Positions 1 to 9,825 of a stretch of 64,000 bases of DNA are shown piece after piece. The stretch spans positions 806,001 to 870,000 of the forward strand of contig CM074769.1 of the NCBI GenBank assembly GCA_037355855.1. The letters are read 5' to 3'. The DNA comes from Pseudo-nitzschia pungens (Eukaryota; Bacillariophyta; Bacillariophyceae; Bacillariales; Bacillariaceae). Each line of letters starts with the position of its first letter. The first letter of the stretch is position 1. The notes beneath the pieces are model-generated. The model made no database searches and was not told the DNA's origin. It was given only the letters and a program-made list of their open reading frames with translations. The translations under genes were made by a program, and so were the position numbers.

Positions 1-681
1 GAGGACCAAGTCGACAGACAACGGAAACGATCGACAGAGGATGGGGCAACCAAACCCAAAAAGAAGAAAAACAAACACAAACCGACCGAGGTCTCCTCCA
101 AGAGGGCCGACTTTTTCGGCAGGGGGGCTCGACGTCTCAACGAGAGCGGTCTGGGAGTTGACATTGGTGCGCACCGGTACAAACCCATGGATCCACGACT
201 TTCCACGCTCAGCGGGCATTTCGACGAGGATCGCTTCCACAGCAACTACGAGTTTTTGGAGGAAATGCGCAACAAGGAAATCGGACAGGTGCGGAAACGA
301 ATCGCTGCACACAGGGCCACCGGGAACAAGGGCAACCGGATGCGCCGAAAGCTCGGCATCACCCAGGCGGACGGAAGCCACTCGTCGACGCTGGAGGAAG
401 ACGTTGCGCGTCTCAAGTCTCTGACACAGGCGCGGGCCGATCTCGAGCGCCGAAAGATCGATCGCGCCGCCAAGCAGTCGGTCAAGCGAAAGATACGGGA
501 GGACGTCGAATCCGGAAAGAGCGGTGCCTACTACCTCAAACGCAAGGAGAAGAAACGATTGGAACTCGAGGCCCGATTCGAAGAAATCCGGAAGCGCAAG
601 GGAGAAAAGGGAGTCGAAAAAATTCTGGAAAAGAAGAGGAAAAAGAACAAATCCCGGGATGCGAGCTTCTTGTCCAGGTAG
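1..681 (+). CDS. RRP36: rRNA processing protein RRP36 homolog, 5'-truncated by window edge
   Basis: The frame is open from base 1 to the TAG stop at 679-681, so the N-terminus lies outside the window. Readable residues begin with a lysine-rich stretch, then KRADFFGRGARRLNESG, and then the RRP36 (DUF947) core: YKPMDPRLSTLSG, FDEDRFHSNYEFLEEMR and a long basic coiled coil ending in KKRKKNKSR. The RDPRF-like block followed by NYxFL and a charged helix is the family signature. In yeast and humans RRP36 is a nucleolar factor needed for early cleavages of pre-rRNA in the small-subunit processome. The internal ATG at 187 falls inside the conserved core, so it is not the true start. No intron is visible in this part. 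Confidence 0.85.
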   Translation, partial: EDQVDRQRKRSTEDGATKPKKKKNKHKPTEVSSKRADFFGRGARRLNESGLGVDIGAHRYKPMDPRLSTLSGHFDEDRFHSNYEFLEEMRNKEIGQVRKRIAAHRATGNKGNRMRRKLGITQADGSHSSTLEEDVARLKSLTQARADLERRKIDRAAKQSVKRKIREDVESGKSGAYYLKRKEKKRLELEARFEEIRKRKGEKGVEKILEKKRKKNKSRDASFLSR

Positions 682-1266
682 CCATTTTATTAGAAGTGCG
701 TTCCGACAATTGCTTCATTCGCTATGGATCTCATTGTTAAACTAGCTACTAAATTTGTGAATAAGAAACGCATACACATTGGTACTGAATCTTTTCAAAA
801 AGCAGTTGGCTGACTACATGTAGCCGTTTCCGCATGGTACACAGACACACTTTGTTTTGTAGTTTTGCGTATTGACTGCGATCGTTGAAAGTTTGGACAC
901 TGACATTCTGTTCGGGGTTTCAGCATGGTGGACAACGTTATGAAACTTTGTTTAACGTACAAGAAAAGCACAAAGGTTGTCGGAACTAGAACTTCGTACA
1001 AGGAAGAGAATGTCTTGCGGTAGTATAATATTTGTATCCTATTGTTTTTATGTTTTGAAAAATATGCAATTCGAAATGCGTTACTGCCCGCACGTTCATA
1101 TGCTATGAAAATGACTTCTTTATGTAGATCTATTCTTGGTGCGAAGAATGGTTTGTGATGTATATCCCCTGTGAGACTTTCTATGACCCCGTTGCGATGC
1201 AAAAAAATGCTTCGACCGACTTGTTCGAAAGGAAAAAAGCAAAAAGAAACAAAGGAAAAGAGACTT
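682..1266. other. intergenic, convergent gene ends
   Basis: This spacer lies between the 3' ends of RRP36 (+) and the Cys/His protein gene (-). It is AT-richer than its flanks. I see no supported ORF, RNA or repeat. Confidence 0.6.
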
Positions 1267-3333
1267 CTAATATCCCCGGAAATTGTTCACCGCCACCCGA
1301 GGATGCAGACCTCGTTGATACGAATGGGTTATCATGGCAGGAGGCAGTCCGTGCATCGGTCTTGGCATTCCGTTGTACTGGACGTATTCGGCAGACAAAT
1401 CCGACGGTGTTGTTGGTGCCATCGTCGTCGCTGGGGGAGAGGAAGACTTTTGGTCCTTCCCTTCATCTTTTCCGTCGTCCACATGCATTCGTTTCCAAAT
1501 GCGATTGAAGAAGAGCTTGCGCAAACCTCTTCGATTCTTGGACTGAGCTTGATCCTTTTGTAGTCTCACGAGCTCTGCCTTGATCGATTCGGGGCATTTC
1601 CGGCATTTTTGTAGATGATTGTACACGTTGCGATCCGAATTGGCCAAACTCAAGGCAGCTACGGAAGAAGGAAAATATCGTCCGAATCCAGCTCGACCTT
1701 GGCAATGACGACATTCCATGCCAGGAAATCCGACTTCGTTGTCCTTGATTTTGCTCCGACCTCCTGTCCTGTCTTCTTCTGTGAAGCGACAAGTTTGCAT
1801 TTGATCCATGAGCAAAAAGAGGTAATCGGTCACAAGATCCTTGTCTTCCTGCCGAACAACCTCTTCTGGCTTATGCTGCGGCACTTGCTGATCTCCTGGT
1901 GCGCGGCCACTGACCGAAGATGGAATGGGACCTAGATCACCAGGTTTGCGACAGAATCGCACACCCTGAGATGTGTCCACCATACCGAGGCGCCTGTGCA
2001 CAAAAAGGTAACCACGAGAGGAAGAAAAACAAGACAACAAGAGGTGCATGAGTACTGGAGTTCTGTATCGGAAAGAAATCAAAACATGATCGAGAGCACA
2101 CAATGCATTCCGAACATACCGTGCCGAATCTTCCCAATACTGGCGCCGTCCACCAGCTCGGGTTTTGGATGATTCCATGAGTTCCACGATGCTCTTGCGA
2201 ACCCACGGAGTAATACGCTTGCAAAGCAAACTGTGGCGGCGTTGCCACGTCTCGATGGAGTGATAAATGTTCCGCAACGAGCTGGGATAGCAAACCGCTC
2301 GCTCGGCGCGTTTGTCGGGAGGCAAGTCCTTGCAGTGCAAACATCGGATCCCCACCTGTCCGACTTCAACCTTGAAGCCGTGAGATTTGCCGTATCTCGG
2401 TGTCGCGACGTCTTCGGGAGTGGCCGAAAAGGCCTCGACACAGTACCGTCTCATGAAGCAGTGGAGAGGAGACAAGACGTCGTCGTCTTCGGGCGTGTGC
2501 AAGGACACCGAGCCAGAGACCCACTTTTCGAGGTACACATCTTCCACGACTGGCGATTTCGATCCGGTGGCAGTGGCTTTTGCCCCCTGGATTTTCGGTC
2601 CGGAGACCGAGTTTCTTCTACTCACTGGTTCATTCTTGATCGTGGCGACGTTCTCGGATCTCGGAGACCGACCTCCCATGTTGAGTAGCAGATTTGCGAC
2701 TTCCAGTTCGCCTCCCGCTTCGCTTACAGACGAGATTCTTCTGCTGGTGATTTCCGTGGACTTTGCGGATGAAACGACACTGGACGGTGCATCGTTTGGC
2801 TCCACGGGCACTCGGTAATTGTGTGAATCGAGGAGAACGCGCTGCGGGGGAAGATTGACGTGGGAAGGGACCATCACAGGGACTTCAAGATTTCGAAGGG
2901 GAACCGTTGGAGATTCCGATTTGGATCCCACGAGAGACTCAACCTTGGTTCGCGTGGGCACACCACGAGTATGCAGAAGCTCTCCACCCGAGACATACGA
3001 AGGGAGATCCTTGCGATTGGTGGCTTCGTTTCTCTTGGCGGTAGCATAGATCACGCGAGGTTGAAGCAACGAGGATGGCGTTGTGGCACGGCAGACAGCG
3101 CTATCGCGAGCGGGGAACGGAACCCATCGCCACACGATAGGGTACTCTTGGTGTCGAAACTTTTCGGCTTGTTTTTGAGATTCGTCGAGATTCTGGTGGT
3201 GTGGGAGAGTTGCATTCGCTTCGAAACTCTTGCTTCCGTACACAACATTCGACAGCGAGGATGTCGTCTGAAGGCTTGTATGAGTGGCCGTTGGCTGCGT
3301 GGGATGCAGTGGGGTGTGGACGGGGAACTGCAT
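1267..3333 (-). CDS. Two-module Cys/His (zinc-finger-like) protein of a diatom-type family
   Basis: Exons on the minus strand are 3333-2120 and 1993-1267, giving 646 aa. The 126-nt intron (1994-2119; donor GTATGT, acceptor TGCACAG) is a multiple of three and contains no stop, so the unspliced frame reads through as 688 aa. Splicing restores DSARRLGMVDTSQGVRF, the expected module spacing. Residues 1-290 are low complexity. Module 1 has GIRCLHC, then AVCYPSSLRNIYHSIETWQ and HSLLCKR. Module 2 has GMECRHCQGRAGFGRYFPSS, then VYNHLQKCRKC. Each module therefore carries CxxC followed by a distal His and Cys, consistent with one bound metal. A basic tail follows. I recall many such hypothetical proteins in diatom genomes but no characterized function. 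Nucleic-acid or chromatin binding is a guess. Confidence 0.8.
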   Translation of the reverse strand: MQFPVHTPLHPTQPTATHTSLQTTSSLSNVVYGSKSFEANATLPHHQNLDESQKQAEKFRHQEYPIVWRWVPFPARDSAVCRATTPSSLLQPRVIYATAKRNEATNRKDLPSYVSGGELLHTRGVPTRTKVESLVGSKSESPTVPLRNLEVPVMVPSHVNLPPQRVLLDSHNYRVPVEPNDAPSSVVSSAKSTEITSRRISSVSEAGGELEVANLLLNMGGRSPRSENVATIKNEPVSRRNSVSGPKIQGAKATATGSKSPVVEDVYLEKWVSGSVSLHTPEDDDVLSPLHCFMRRYCVEAFSATPEDVATPRYGKSHGFKVEVGQVGIRCLHCKDLPPDKRAERAVCYPSSLRNIYHSIETWQRRHSLLCKRITPWVRKSIVELMESSKTRAGGRRQYWEDSARYVRNALCALDHVLISFRYRTPVLMHLLLSCFSSSRGYLFVHRRLGMVDTSQGVRFCRKPGDLGPIPSSVSGRAPGDQQVPQHKPEEVVRQEDKDLVTDYLFLLMDQMQTCRFTEEDRTGGRSKIKDNEVGFPGMECRHCQGRAGFGRYFPSSVAALSLANSDRNVYNHLQKCRKCPESIKAELVRLQKDQAQSKNRRGLRKLFFNRIWKRMHVDDGKDEGKDQKSSSPPATTMAPTTPSDLSAEYVQYNGMPRPMHGLPPAMITHSYQRGLHPRVAVNNFRGY

Positions 3334-4911
3334 CGGGACGCTGCAATCTTTTTGAATGTATGTTATGGTACGGTAAGATTACTACGTGTGAGTCGTCTCG
3401 GTGGAATTGCGGATCTGGGGCCTTTTCCGACAACGAGTTTGAGGAGTTTAATGTCTAGTTCAAGTGAAGAGTGATCTTTCGCTAGTTCTGATGGGTGAGT
3501 ATAAGAGAGGCACAGAGCGGTAAGTTATTGCAGAAGAAGCACATTCCTTTCGGATTTGGGATCCGAAAATAGGTGGGAGTGATAAGGCCCAACTTCTAGT
3601 TTTTGTCCAGAGTGGATTCTATTGTATCCCGTTTAGTACCGTTACTGCGATCGGCTCCATCAAAAATAATGATCACACATGCATTGAATAGGAGAAAAAG
3701 TTCGTAGTGACTCGTGGTACATTTATATTTTGAAGACTTTCACATATTAGGCAGTTTTTGATTAGAAGTTCCCTCAAGATTTCGGCAGATGTTTCAGCTG
3801 GGGATGAACCGATGGGAAGTTCCCTTCTCAGCGCAAACAATTCTCAGTATTTAACAGATTGTATTCATTCCTTCAAGCAGAAACTCTTTATTCCTTCATC
3901 ATTTATATTTCAGGTCTGAATAAGAATATGACGAATATGGGATACCCATTTAGGCTTGTGAAGAGGAATCCTATTTTTGAGATGAATGACAGACGCGTAA
4001 TCATACCCGCAGGTTTCAACGCATGACGTATTGATAATAGTGAATCGTACTTGTACCGTACGTCATTCAACAACGAATCAATCTTACCGGTACGTCCAAT
4101 AATAATGAGATGACAACTTGTGTTGGTCCCGCGCAACAAGCCCCTTGTAAATAACGATCATACTGAAAAACAAGAACACCAAGAGTATCATTTTAACAAG
4201 AATGGAAGGTAAGCCGCGGGGAATCGTGCCAACGGTCCATTTCTTCTTATTGATGGTACTAATATAAGTAATAAGGCCTTTTTGGATAATGAAGGGCGAT
4301 AAATAACGAGAATATTATCTGTACGTGTGCCGTATGAGTGAGCACCAATTCTTCTTCGCATTCCTCGACGGACGTAAACCTTACCCTAATTCCGATCCTT
4401 TTGCACTTTGAAATGCTTCACCAAGAGAAGAGGCCTCTTCCCACGGAATCTACAACTGCATGAAAATACCCTGAAGCTAATTAGTGTAACATCGACGATA
4501 CAAGTACGAACTTCGTCACTTGTATCACCATCACTGGCTCGTGATTAGCGCATGCTCGTACCCGTGATTTTGTTGAAAGAACGATCCATCTCAAAATGCG
4601 GCATGCTTCACATCACCTTAATTAACTACTTTCATTTTTTAAACTTATATTACTATGAATGTTTCTACGATTATGAAATCATAACTTTATTGATTTGTTC
4701 GCTGCGCCTACGTGGTAACCTTAACTTACGGTTGATAAAGTAAGTACCGGTATTTTGTATTTCTGGATACATCCATTCGAAATTGAAAAATCAGGGAAAA
4801 CAAAAAGTCAGCCACGATCAGCTCACTTGTGCTACATTTTTTGGATTCATTCAGTTACTTTTCGGTTACCGTACTTCGTAATCAGAATCATTGTCACCAA
4901 GATCATCATAA

Positions 4912-4929
4912 CCTTACCGTACGGTAAGG
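4912..4929. repeat. dispersed palindrome, 18-bp copy
   Basis: CCTTACCGTACGGTAAGG is a perfect inverted repeat. Its 12-bp core TACCGTACGGTA recurs exactly at 12479, 20066, 20538 and 24632, all intergenic. Near-copies occur around 10733 and 10835. Confidence 0.85.
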
Positions 4930-5144
4930 CTTAGGCTCTAACCCTTACCTTATTTCTCAGCAACATGATGGAACCAAACATTCTATTCATTTTGATTGGC
5001 CTGTTTGATGCTTTTATCAAAGGCATGGAGTTCCGTCACGAATTCAACGCTCAATAGTACCGGTAGTAGTTAACGACGTTTGAAAATGCATGTCAACGAA
5101 AGACAATGATCTTTAGGCTGCACTAGTGGTACTATTACGGCGGT

Positions 5145-5330
5145 AGTACTACTACTACTCGTAGTACTACTACAATAGATGCTACTAGTATGGGTCAGTC
5201 AAAGTTAAACATCAAGGCTTGCACTCTGAGTCAAGAGCAGGCGGAGCAAATAAATTTGCTGTGGTGCCGATCGTTGTTGATTATTCAGGTGTGTTACAAT
5301 TACCCTACAAGTAGTACTACTACTAGTAGT
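5145..5330. repeat. (TAC/TAG)n trinucleotide tracts
   Basis: Runs of TAC or TAG units, often joined at an ACTAGT centre, so the tract can fold on itself. Similar tracts occur at about 11510-11530, 11575-11610, 26698-26760 and 60950-60970. Confidence 0.7.
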
Positions 5331-5908
5331 AGTACCTCCGGGACGGTGGTACTAGCAAATCCCTACACCTCAATCCGGCACCCTACGGTAATGTCGAGCA
5401 TCCTCCATAGCAACAGACGAGCTGAATGCTAACTACTAGTATTACGGTTAGATAATATCTCATAGTTGCTGTTGCCGTTACATTCTCAGTGACTGTTCAG
5501 TTCCTTGTCGACCTCATGCGGATTAATCATCGTTAGTAGTACTAGTAGCAACTTTTGGAGTAAGATCTTACTATCAAGTACCGTACAGTAATCCTACCGG
5601 TAAGGTTTACCGTAAGATTATCGTTCCTCATATTTTTTTCCTTCATTTTTCGAAAATGTACGGTACCGTATCGAACTTCTGCCGCTATCCTTTCAGTCAT
5701 GAACAACAAACTCCAAACGTGATTCAGGCAAGACACACCCAACACGAGCTGTGAACGAGTCAAGATCGTTGAGACGTATCTTACGGTATCATCATTCGAA
5801 GCAGTAACCTGTTCGACCCAGAGTCTCGGACGGAAAGCATCGTTCGCTATCAAGTCTTTACCCGAACACCATCCCCGGAAGAATCTCGAGAGGAATAGAA
5901 CAACAACG

Positions 5909-6813
5909 ATGGGCGACGATGCAATTGACACCAATAGCGGCTGCGGCGGCAGCCACGGCGAAATCACGTTCGTCGACTACCGCGACGAGTCTCAGCTGGA
6001 GCACGTCGATCGGCTCGTTGCCGTGGATTTGTCGGAGCCCTATAGCATTTTCACCTATCGCTATTTTCTGAATCGTTACCCGGATCTTTGCATTCTCGCG
6101 GTGGACAGCAAGTCGGGAGAAGTCTGCGGTTGTGTGGTGGGAAAGATCGACGTGGAGAACACAAACATGAGCGGGAACAACAACAGCGATCCTTCTCCCC
6201 CGGCCGCCGCCGCTGCCGGTATTAACGATCTGCCCGCCGACGAAAACGCGGGAAACAACTCGGCACAATCAATATGGCAGCAAAGACGCTTGGTGACAAG
6301 GCGGCGGGATCAGCGGAAACGTTTGCGATTCAAACGGGATACATAGGAATGCTGGCCGTCAGCAAATCGTTTCGACGCAAGGGAATCGGGAAGGATTTGG
6401 TCCGGCAAGTCTTGAAGCGCATGCTGGCAAGAGGGTGTTACTTCCGTGACACTGGAAACCGTAAGTGCAACACGAGGTTAGCGTTTTTTTGGGGGGGAAC
6501 CCATCGGTCGATTTGTCGGAACGTCGAAAACGATCCTATTTGTTGTGTCTTGGAGACGACCAAAATCGAAAGAATCCGCAATGAAAGAGATCCCTGACAC
6601 CGCAATCAATATTGGTCTTTCTTCGCGTCTGTTATTGGCAATTGTTTGTTTGCACCGTCCGCTCGACCCAAATCGAATCCGAAATCGCAGGAAGTATCGA
6701 ACGTCACGGCCCAAACACTCTATCAGAATCACTTTGGTTTCATTCGAGAAGAGTTGCTCGTGCGATATTACCTGAATTGTGGGGATGCCTATCGGTTGCG
6801 ACTTTGGTTCTGA
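5909..6813 (+). CDS. NAA30: N-alpha-acetyltransferase NAA30 (NatC catalytic subunit), with a one-base frame break
   Basis: The model has exons 5909-6218, 6281-6460 and 6691-6813. Exon 1 gives the GNAT start (AVDLSEPYSIFTYRYFLNRY, then GCVVGKIDVEN). Exon 2 gives the acetyl-CoA loop in GYIGMLAVSKSFRRKGIG. Exon 3 gives EVSNVTAQTLYQNHFGF and ends RYYLNCGDAYRLRLWF, the classic NAA30 C-terminus. Intron 2 (GTAAGT...GCAG) joins LET to EVSN exactly as in the family. Intron 1 (62 nt, GTATTA...GGCAG) is inferred because it restores frame. Within exon 2 the frame must skip one base near 6433-6439 to pass from MLARG to GVTSVTLET. After that skip the protein is 203 aa. NatC acetylates the N-termini of proteins starting Met-hydrophobic. 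The break may be a sequence error. Confidence 0.82.
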
Positions 6814-7196
6814 AATTCTTCATGCCCAAAGATCACGCGTTAGATAGGAAGCATTCACACATCATGATGCACTCCAAGAAATCCTTGACTATCGCGATCG
6901 ATGACCAGGAGATGAACCGCAGAGTGACTTTTAGACGTTGGGGACTCATAGACACATTCATACACTGCCAGGCTGCTATTGACTATTACACTCGAGATGG
7001 TAATTTTATCAATCAAAAAACTATTCGACTTTTATAGGAGCTAATATTATTTTTTGCTGAAATGGCATAATATTATAGTATATACAACGCGTAGGTAATG
7101 TAGAAAATGACAAGCCTTCTTCCGAGCACTTCGAGAGCGGACTACCACTGAGAGTTTTGGGCCCACTTCCCAAATTGTTTGTCATGGTTCGTTAAA
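6814..7196. other. intergenic, convergent gene ends
   Basis: An AT-rich spacer of about 380 bp between the 3' ends of NAA30 and the SulP gene. I see no gene or repeat in it. Confidence 0.6.
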
Positions 7197-9825
7197 TTAC
7201 GAAGTCTTCTTCTCTATGAGTGGTTGAACGGTGTAGCGATTCTCTTCTCGACCGAGTTTTTCGATCTCCTTGTCAATGCCACCGATGTTGGTCTGGAACA
7301 TCGGCAAGTCTTGGAGGTCTCGCACCTTCGTTGCCGCCTCGGTTTCACCGTCCTCGTCGCTGGAGTCTTCGTCGGTCTGGCTCTGGCTCTCCACGTCCCG
7401 CACCTTGTGGGAGATCTGTTCGTGGAACTTGTCGTGGTCCCCGTGGGTGCGGCGCATGCGACCGACGCACTTGGATTGAATGTTCTGAATGATGACGCGC
7501 TTGCCGGCCAGGGCGTACCGATGGGTGAGCCCCTGAATGGCCGCCACCGCCGAGTGATCCACGACAATGGCGTCGGCAAAATCCAAAACGACCGTGCCGG
7601 GGTCCTCCCCGATGTGAAACATGTTGACAAACTTGCGGGTCGACGAGAAAAAGATCGCCCCGCGAACGTGCACGTACTTGACGCCGTCCACCCGCTTGCC
7701 ATTGACAATCATGTCCTTGTGCTCCACGTCGGCCTCGACGTGGGCGCCGCTGTCCCAGGCGTGTACCAGCGCCGACAAAATGATCCCGGCCGCAATGGCA
7801 ATGGCGAGGTTGGTAAAGACGGCGACGATCGTGACCACCAGAATGGCGACGCTGTCGGAGAGGCGTCCGTATCGCAAAATGACAAAGGTCTTCCATTGAA
7901 AGGTCGAGATGACCACGATGAACAGGACTCCCGTCAGTGTGGCAATGGGGAGCAGGTTGATGAACGGACTCAGCACAAGCGTAAAGAGCAGCATAAAGAT
8001 TCCGGACATGGTGGAGCTCACGCGGTGGCGAGCGCCGTTCATAATGTTGATGGTGGATTGACCAATCATGGCATCTCCTCCCATGGCTGACAAACAACGA
8101 GCGGAAAGGAATGCGAGCGAAAAGTGAGCAATGCTCCGAGCACGAACCACAAATGCAAACATGCACGCACGCACGCACAAACAAACCAATCAAACCACCC
8201 AACACGCGTGCATTCCGACACCTACCTCGGAACAACCCGCAGATCAGGTTGGCGAGCCCCTGGGCAAAACATTCCTGGTTCGAGTCGCTGATTTTGGGCA
8301 CCGTGTCCGTGATTTCGTTGCAGGCCTGGAGCGTCAGCACGGATTCCACCGCCCCAATGGCGGCCAGCTGAATGGCAAAGACGAGCATGGTCCGGATCGT
8401 CTGGCTGTCCTGCGGAATGGCCGGCCAGTCAAACATCGGCGGCGCCCCGGCAATGGGTGCCGTTTCTTTCACCTGAAAGGAAACCGTGGTGCGCAAAATG
8501 CCAGAGACGGAAAAAATTCCAAACGACGAGGAGAAAAAAAAAAACAAAGTCAGTCAGCCCACCGCGCCAGAGCATAAACCGATGTATCGTTCCACGTCGT
8601 GATGCCATGCCATGCCATGCCACTCTAGAATCACACGCACCACACGGGTTCCCTGCCCAATAACCTTTCGAAAGAGCGTCCACTCCAGCAGGGTTCCGAC
8701 CAGCAATCCCACGAGCGAGGCGGGAATCATGCCACCGATCTTGGGAATCTTTGGGAAAAAGTGCATGATGGCCATGCACATGGCCACGTGCACCAAGACC
8801 AGCGAGAGCTCGAGGGGCTGTCCCCCAAAGGTCAGCCACTGCCGCTCATCGACCGTGCACTCGATAAAGAGGGGTTCGCTCGTGCAGTATTGAAAGGCCG
8901 GGAGCTGGGCCATGAAAATGATAATGGCGAGTCCTGTCGTGTCGTTGTCGTTCCGTTGCCAGATTGAACATTGGGTGAGCGCCGGGGCAGAAAAATGAGG
9001 ACATCCCGCCACACCACACCACACCACACCACACCACATCCTATTCCAAACAACATTCAGTCAACAAACAAACAGAACACAACCCGCAAACGCACCGTTC
9101 ATGAATCCGATCATGCCCGTCTCGGGAATCAACCGCACGAGTTTCGCCAACCGAAAGACCGCAAATCCGATCTGGAAGAGCCCGCAGACAAACATGGTCA
9201 TGTAGAGAACGTTCAGGCGTTCCTCCACCGTCAGATAGGCCAGGACGCCGTCCGAGGCGGTGAGCTTGGTGACGACCACCGCCAGGGCCCCCGCCGCGCC
9301 CGAAATCATGCCCGGCTTGCCCCCCAAGATCCCCGTGACAAAGGCCATCCACCACGTGGCCTGCAATCCGCTGAGCGGGGGGACTCCGGCCACAAAGGAA
9401 AAGGCGATCGATTCGGGAACCTGCATGATGGCCACGGTAAAGCCCGAGACGACCTCCTTGTAGAGAATCTTGGGGTTGGCCTTGTAATAGTCGTACGTGT
9501 CGACCAAAAAGCCCTTGGTGAAGGACGGGGCGGCCACGACGCCCTTTTGGACCGTCTTTGCCTCGTTCGACACCAGGTTCCATCCCCACCGGGCGATCTG
9601 GGGAAAAAAGGCGAAAAAGGGATCGCGCTCAAAATCCTTGCAGTCGTCCGTGAGGGAAACGGTTTCCTCGGGGTTGTCCGACGAATTCGAGTCCGAAACA
9701 ATGGTGCCCCTGGGGTTGATGCTGCTCTTGTCGTTGTCGTTGTCGTTGTCGTTGCCCTCGCTGTAATCGCCGGCAGAGACCTCAATGTCTTCGCCGGGTT
9801 GCGCTTCTACCGTCATCGGCGGCAT
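7197..9825 (-). CDS. SulP/SLC26 family anion (sulfate-type) transporter with STAS domain
   Basis: Minus-strand exons are 9825-9096, 8933-8641, 8472-8226 and 8086-7197, giving 719 aa. Introns of 162, 168 and 139 nt have donors GTGCGT, GTGCGT and GTAGGT. The joins recreate SulP signatures: MIGFMNG|LAIIIFMAQL, TRV|VKETAPIAGAP and GLFR|AMGGDAMIGQSTIN. The order is an acidic Asp/Asn-rich cytosolic N-terminus (about 100 aa), a transmembrane core beginning KEVVSGFTVAIMQVPESIAF, and a C-terminal STAS domain (VKYVHVRGAIFFSSTRKFVN, then VVLDFADAIVVDHSAVAAI). A Ser/Asp/Glu-rich tail may be phosphorylated. SulP proteins move sulfate, bicarbonate or other anions; the core and STAS look close to bacterial-type members. 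Substrate cannot be set from sequence; sulfate is the default and bicarbonate the main alternative. Confidence 0.92.
8998..9036. repeat. (ACACC)n microsatellite in SulP intron 1
   Basis: A short ACACC tandem run lies inside intron 1 (8934-9095) of the SulP gene. Confidence 0.6.

Larger units (their letters stand above)
3334..5908. other. repeat-rich AT-rich intergenic region
   Basis: About 2.6 kb without a supported gene, between divergent transcription units. It holds an 18-bp perfect palindrome at 4912-4929, several TACCGGTA-type variants (for example near 5579-5610) and (TAC/TAG)n tracts at about 5145-5180 and 5308-5330. Short ORFs here show no family resemblance. Confidence 0.7.

Noticed and set aside
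7179..8090. 303-codon plus-strand frame
   Set aside because: Antisense of the last SulP exon (STAS domain).
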